64,000 bases of DNA from Streptomyces griseocarneus. GTDB lineage: Bacteria > Actinomycetota > Actinomycetes > Streptomycetales > Streptomycetaceae. The notes under the pieces were generated by a model. The model made no database searches, was not told where the DNA came from, and worked only from the letters and a program-made list of their open reading frames with translations. Made by a program: the position numbers and the translations under genes. Position 1 is the first letter of the stretch, and every line of letters begins with the position of its first letter. This document shows positions 59,886 to 64,000 of the stretch, one piece after another. The stretch is from contig NZ_BNBL01000011.1 in assembly GCF_014655595.1 (NCBI RefSeq), forward strand, positions 144,683 through 208,682, in the 5' to 3' direction.

Positions 59886-61568
59886 TCATGCTCCCGCGAG
59901 ACAGCCGTGGAGGAGGTCGAGGTCGCGCAGCGTCGTCAGGAACGCCGCGTCCTTCTGCAGCCAGTGGTGCTTGATCTGGGCTCCGGCGGCCCCGTCGCGG
60001 AACCGCCGCTCGGCGACGGTGCGGAACGCGCCCGGCAGCAGGGGCAGGACGCGCAGCGGGCGCAGGCGGCCGCCCCGGCGCTTGTCCGCGTACTCGACGT
60101 TGACCTCCTGGAGCGCGTCGTCGATGCGGCGGGCGGTCTCCCTCAGGTCGAGGGCGTCGTGCCCGTCCGTCCATTCGACGGCGATCAGGTAGTGCGGCGG
60201 GGTGCCCCAGACGGGGATGCCGGTGAAGTCGGGGTGGGTGGCCCGCCGGCAGCCCAGCACGCGGGTCACCGCGGCGTGGACGTCGGACTCGGTGACCTTC
60301 TCGCCGGTGAACGAGCTCTGGAAGCCGGCCCTCCCCAGGAACTCCAGCCGGGGCGTGGCGCCGATCCTGTCCACCACCCGGTAGACGTCCCCGACGTCGT
60401 AGCGGTAGAGGCCGTTGGCCTGGCTCATGACCAGACGGTAGTCGGCGCCGGGTTCCAGCGCGTCGTAGCCGAGGGTGGGGGTGTCCGCGGGCAGCGGCTT
60501 GCCGTCGTCGAGGTCCTGCCACGGCACGAACTCGAAGTGCCCCTGGTTGACGGCGAGCGGGCCCGCCGACGGGTGGTCGTCGACGGGCAGCGTGACGATG
60601 CCCTCGGTGCCGGTGGTGCTGAAGGGCAGGGTCGCCACGCCGGGCGCGAGCTGGGACAGCCACGGCCGGTAGAGCGCGGCGGAGGCGGAGTTCCAGGAGA
60701 CCATCAGGCGCAGGGTGGGCCACAGGTCGGTGAGCAGCGGGCGCCCGCCGGCCCAGTCGAAGACCGTCGCCAGCCTGCGGGCCAGCGCGGGGTCGGCGGC
60801 CCTGACCCGGTCGCGGCCGTCGTGCAGGTCGCGCACCAGGCGTCCGGCGTTCTCCCGCAGCGTCTCGGCCAGCAGGACGATCTTCGAGGGGTTCACCGAG
60901 ACGATCAGCTGGAGTTCGCGTCCGGCCAGCCGCAGGAGCTTGTTGTACAGCAGGTCCACCAGCGTGGGGGCGTCGGGGTCGCGGGCGAACCAGTCCGCCG
61001 CACGCCACGGCGGGTTCCAGTCGTCCGGGTCCTCGGACAGGGGGCGCTCGCTGATGCCGTAGACGGAGAAGCCCTGCCGCCGGTGGCGTACGGGGCCGGG
61101 TTCCCAGGACAGGTCGAGGACCTCCTCTCCCCCGAGCCGTTCGGTGCCCAGCTGCTCGAAGTACAGGCCCCACTGGGCGTAGAGCGCGGGCCCCCGGTAG
61201 GTGCGGCGCCAGTGGTGGGTGGTGGGGACGAACTTGGCGCGCCCCGTGGTGCCGGAGGTCCGCAGGAAGGCGTAGGGGTCGTCGGCGGTCAGCACCCGGG
61301 GTTCCCCGGCGAGCTGGCGGTCCACGTAGGCGGCGAGCCCGTCGTAGGTGCGGATGGGCACCGCGTCCTTCCATTCCCGGGGCGTGCGGACCCGGGCGAG
61401 GCCGTGTTCGCGGCCGAAGGCGGTCTCCCGCGCCCCGGTCAGGATGTCGTCGAAGACCCGGTCGGCCGCTTCGTCGGGCTGCGCGCAGATCTTGCGCTGC
61501 AGCGTCAGCGCGTCATGTGTCCTCGCGAGAAAACACTGGTGTGATGCGGTCTTCTCCTCAGAAGCCAA
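59886..61568 (-). CDS. GH3-type acyl-acid-amido synthetase
   Basis: The 560-residue protein has the GH3 adenylating-enzyme motifs: FLRTSGTTGRAKFVPTTHHW (ATP motif 1), FSTTGTEGIV (motif 2), GLYRYDVGDVYRVV (motif 3) and a C-terminal RLRPLRVLPLL region. GH3 enzymes activate a carboxylate as acyl-AMP and conjugate it to an amino acid or amine. In bacteria they occur in natural product loci. It lies 40 bp after the quinone-oxidoreductase-like gene and directly before the LLM gene. Confidence 0.88.
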   Translation of the reverse strand: MASEEKTASHQCFLARTHDALTLQRKICAQPDEAADRVFDDILTGARETAFGREHGLARVRTPREWKDAVPIRTYDGLAAYVDRQLAGEPRVLTADDPYAFLRTSGTTGRAKFVPTTHHWRRTYRGPALYAQWGLYFEQLGTERLGGEEVLDLSWEPGPVRHRRQGFSVYGISERPLSEDPDDWNPPWRAADWFARDPDAPTLVDLLYNKLLRLAGRELQLIVSVNPSKIVLLAETLRENAGRLVRDLHDGRDRVRAADPALARRLATVFDWAGGRPLLTDLWPTLRLMVSWNSASAALYRPWLSQLAPGVATLPFSTTGTEGIVTLPVDDHPSAGPLAVNQGHFEFVPWQDLDDGKPLPADTPTLGYDALEPGADYRLVMSQANGLYRYDVGDVYRVVDRIGATPRLEFLGRAGFQSSFTGEKVTESDVHAAVTRVLGCRRATHPDFTGIPVWGTPPHYLIAVEWTDGHDALDLRETARRIDDALQEVNVEYADKRRGGRLRPLRVLPLLPGAFRTVAERRFRDGAAGAQIKHHWLQKDAAFLTTLRDLDLLHGCLAGA

Positions 61569-61608
61569 GGCTCTCTCCCCCTAGGGTCGCGCCGAAGCAC
61601 GGTTGAGT

Positions 61609-62589
61609 TCACTCCACACGGACGACGACCTTTCCGAACGCCCGTCGCTCCTCGATTTCGGCGACCGCCTCGGGGGCCCGGGACAGCGGGAACCGCGCGT
61701 GCACCACCGGCTCCAGGGCGTCGGTGACGACCAGGTCGAGGAGCGTGTGGAGGTCCTCGCGCCGCCAGGCGTTGGAGCCGAGGATGTCCAGCTGGCGCGA
61801 CCAGACGTAGCGCAGGTCGGTGGTGGCCTCGTACCCGGTGGTCGCGCCGCAGGTGACGATGCGGCCGCCGCGGCGCGCGCAGCGCAGCGAGAGGGGCCAG
61901 GTCTCCTTGCCCTGGTAGTCGACGACCACGTCGGCGCCGCCGTCGGTGAGTTCGCGGACCCTGCCGCGTACGTCCTCGGTGGCGACGTCGATCGTCGCGG
62001 CCACGCCCAGGGCACGCAGCCGGGCGAGCTTCTCCGGCGACCGGGAGCAGGCGATCACCCGGGCGCCCGCCCGCAGGGCGAGCTGGGCGCAGGCCACGCC
62101 GACCCCGCCGGTGGCACCGAACAGCAGCAACGTTTCACCGGGTTGGAGGCGCGCTCGGGTGAACAGCATGCGCTGTGCGGTGCCGTAGGCGATGGGCAGC
62201 GCCGCGTACCGGGCCGGGTCGGTGTCGTCGGCGGGCAGCGGGAGGGCGTTGCCGGCGGGCGCCACGACGTGCTCGGCGAGCCCGCCCCAGTGGTGCTCGC
62301 CGAGGATGCCCCGTCCGATCATCGGATCGAGCAGCACGCGGCGGCCCAGGAGCCGCTCCCCCGCCTCGTCGGTGGCCTGTTCGACGACGCCGACGACGTC
62401 GCCGCCGGACACGTGCGGCAGTTCCAGTCGCACACCCGGCAGTCCGTTGCGCACATGGATGTCGAGGTGGTTGAGCGCGCAGGCCTCGACCCGCACGCCG
62501 ATCCACCCCCGGGCCGGCACCGGCCGCTCGACCTCGTCGAGTTCGAGCCGCTCGGGGCCGCCCCAGGCGCGGATGACCGCCGCCCGCAT
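61609..62589 (-). CDS. MDR-family zinc-type alcohol dehydrogenase/quinone oxidoreductase
   Basis: The 326-residue protein starts at the ATG at 62589, or at a GTG at 62601 that overlaps the aminotransferase stop. It has the GroES-like N-terminus (ALNHLDIHVRNGLPG, HVSGGDVVGVVEQ) and the nucleotide-binding FGATGGVGVACAQLALRAGARVIAC. The Cys/His set for catalytic zinc is not clear, so it is nearer to quinone oxidoreductases and trans-enoyl reductases. It probably performs an NADPH-dependent reduction in the pathway. Confidence 0.88.
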   Translation of the reverse strand: MRAAVIRAWGGPERLELDEVERPVPARGWIGVRVEACALNHLDIHVRNGLPGVRLELPHVSGGDVVGVVEQATDEAGERLLGRRVLLDPMIGRGILGEHHWGGLAEHVVAPAGNALPLPADDTDPARYAALPIAYGTAQRMLFTRARLQPGETLLLFGATGGVGVACAQLALRAGARVIACSRSPEKLARLRALGVAATIDVATEDVRGRVRELTDGGADVVVDYQGKETWPLSLRCARRGGRIVTCGATTGYEATTDLRYVWSRQLDILGSNAWRREDLHTLLDLVVTDALEPVVHARFPLSRAPEAVAEIEERRAFGKVVVRVE

Positions 62590-62597
62590 CAGCCGTG

Positions 62598-63959
62598 TCA
62601 CTCCCCTGTCACCTCGCGGATGGCCCGGAACAGCGTGCCGGTGAGGAGGCGCAGGTCGTCGTGGCTCATCGACGGCGAGGGCAGCATCGTGATCACGTCG
62701 CCGGGGACGGCGTTGACCAGGACGCCGTTGTCCCGGGCCAGGGTGCACACGCGCTCGACGATCCGGTCCTGGGGCGGGAAGGGGGTGCGGGTCTCGCGGT
62801 CGGCCACGAGCTCGACACCGGCGATGAGCCCGAGCTGGCGGACGTCGCCGACGTGGCTGAGCCCGCGGAACGGCTCGAGCTCGGCGGTGAGGACGTCGGC
62901 CAGCGCCCGTGCGCGGCCCAGGACGTCCTCCTTCTCGTACAGGTCGAGGCTGGCCAGGGCGACCGCCGCCCCGAGCGCGTAGCCGGAGTAGGTGCTGCCG
63001 CTGAGGAACGCCCCGCCGCGGAAGGCGTCGAAGATCTCCTCGGTGGCCAGGGTGGCGGACAGCGGGAGGTATCCGCCGGTCAGCGCCTTGCCCACGGTCA
63101 GCAGGTCGGGGGTGACGCCCTCGGCCTCGCAGGAGAACGTGGTGCCGGTGCGGCCCCAGCCGGTGAGGACCTCGTCGGCGATGAGCAGCACGCCGTGCCT
63201 GCGGGCGATCTCCGCGACCTTGGCCAGGTGGCCCTCCGGAGCGGTGATCACGCCGGCCAGGGCCTGCACGCGGGGCTCCACGATGACGGCGGCGATCTTT
63301 CCCTTCTCGCGGACGAGGATCTCCTCCAGCGAGTCCGTGCAGTCGAGCTCGCAGCCCCCGCCCGACTTGCCGACGGGACACCGGTAGCAGTCGGGCTGGG
63401 CGAAGGAGAGGGAGGGGTAGAGCAGCGGCTCGTAGGTCTTGCGGATCATGTCGACCTGGTCGTTGTTCACGCCGCGCAGGCTGATCGTGCCCAACGTCTC
63501 GCCGTGGTACCCGTTGGCCATGGACACGAAGGTCGAGCGCTCCGGCTCGCCCTTGGCGACCCAGTACGCGTACGCGGCCTTCAGCGCCGTCTCCACCGCG
63601 GTGGAACCGGACTCGGCGAAGAAGACCCGTTGCAGTCCGGGCGGGGCCATGTCCGCCAGCCGGGCGGCCAGTTCCACGGCGGCCGGGTGCGAGACGCGGT
63701 ACAGCGTGGTCTCGCCGGCCTTGCGGGCCTGGGCCACCAGGGCCTCGACCAGCTCGGGGCGGCCGTGGCCGTGGAGGTTCATGCCCATCGACGAGCGTCC
63801 GTCGAGGTAGCGCCTGCCCTCCGGGTCGATCAGCCAGCATCCGTCGGCGCGTTCGACGACGAGCTGGTCATTGGCCATCCAGTCGTCCATCGGCGTCCAG
63901 GGGTACCACATGTGCTCGCGGTCGAGCCTGCGCAGCCGGTCGACGTCCGTCTTCTCCAC
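62598..63959 (-). CDS. BioA-like class III aminotransferase
   Basis: The 453-residue PLP enzyme starts at a GTG at 63959 with GGAGG 7 nt upstream. It opens DREHMWYPWTPMDDW, the BioA signature, and has SGSTAVETALKAAYAYW, SMANGYHGETLGTISL, LLIADEVLTGWGRTG and the PLP-lysine region LLTVGKALTGGYLPLSA. BioA uses SAM as amino donor in biotin synthesis; no other bio genes are nearby, so this copy likely aminates a keto or aldehyde intermediate of the cluster product. An internal Cys cluster (CYRCPVG, GCELDC) is unusual. It is the first gene of the run and ends with a GTGA overlap. Confidence 0.9.
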   Translation of the reverse strand: MEKTDVDRLRRLDREHMWYPWTPMDDWMANDQLVVERADGCWLIDPEGRRYLDGRSSMGMNLHGHGRPELVEALVAQARKAGETTLYRVSHPAAVELAARLADMAPPGLQRVFFAESGSTAVETALKAAYAYWVAKGEPERSTFVSMANGYHGETLGTISLRGVNNDQVDMIRKTYEPLLYPSLSFAQPDCYRCPVGKSGGGCELDCTDSLEEILVREKGKIAAVIVEPRVQALAGVITAPEGHLAKVAEIARRHGVLLIADEVLTGWGRTGTTFSCEAEGVTPDLLTVGKALTGGYLPLSATLATEEIFDAFRGGAFLSGSTYSGYALGAAVALASLDLYEKEDVLGRARALADVLTAELEPFRGLSHVGDVRQLGLIAGVELVADRETRTPFPPQDRIVERVCTLARDNGVLVNAVPGDVITMLPSPSMSHDDLRLLTGTLFRAIREVTGE

Positions 63960-64000
63960 TGGGAGTCCTCCGTTGATGGTGTGTTCAGCGATCCGGGGGG

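Noticed and set aside
59832..61544. A 570-codon plus-strand frame opposite the GH3-type gene
   Set aside because: Antisense shadow with no domain; the minus strand encodes all GH3 motifs.

Overview
The window looks like a chromosomal segment of a Streptomyces or close relative. It is very GC-rich, GTG starts are common, regulators and reductases sit in divergent pairs, and several families largely confined to streptomycetes are recognisable (DUF6087, DUF6191, DUF6193, DUF5709, immunity 49). No rRNA or tRNA gene, CRISPR array or intact insertion sequence was seen. Apart from nadE and possibly thrS, the content is accessory. All assignments come from reading the sequence; no database search was run.

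Layout. 1-9.1 kb: the 5' part of a thermolysin/fungalysin-type metalloprotease, then small redox enzymes paired with their regulators (MerR/SDR, HxlR/NmrA plus Ddn-like, TetR/TetX-like monooxygenase), a VOC protein behind an ArsR relic, a GNAT enzyme and an ABM protein. 9.7-19.3 kb: two Nudix hydrolases; an ABC exporter, a small repeat-peptide ORF and a divergent porphobilinogen-deaminase-like enzyme joined end to end by GTGA overlaps; DUF6193, DUF6087 and SDR genes; a glycosyltransferase/hydrolase pair; and a secreted protein. 19.3-27.1 kb: a P450, a PAP2-type membrane protein, a second ABC exporter with its own overlapping small ORF, and a secreted CdtB-like DNase whose ricin-like lectin half lies in another frame. 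27.7-39 kb: amine oxidase, Asp/Glu racemase, several frameshifted or relic genes, and small regulatory and membrane proteins. 39.2-53.6 kb: a pentapeptide-repeat protein, an Imm49 immunity protein, an esterase, a GNAT-NTF2 fusion opposite a TetR regulator, an APH-type kinase, MBL/LysR, SGNH hydrolase/PucR, nadE, a helical-repeat protein and YceI.

53.7-64 kb holds the most striking locus, all on the minus strand. One unit encodes a 36-residue peptide, a TfuA protein, a YcaO enzyme and a ThiS/MoaD-like sulfur carrier ending in Gly-Gly. Upstream lies a second run: BioA-like aminotransferase, quinone-oxidoreductase-like protein, GH3-type amido synthetase, LLM flavin oxidoreductase and a complete threonyl-tRNA synthetase, closed by a strong terminator. 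YcaO plus TfuA is the known pairing for backbone thioamidation. The locus therefore reads as a candidate sulfur-containing RiPP or hybrid pathway in which the ThrRS could be a resistant target copy. The BioA-like gene starts next to the window edge, so the cluster may extend beyond it.

Two general patterns stand out. Many genes have a TANNNT -10 element 6-8 nt before the start codon, implying leaderless transcripts. Several genes between 25 and 37 kb are interrupted by single frameshifts, which is either local decay or sequencing error.
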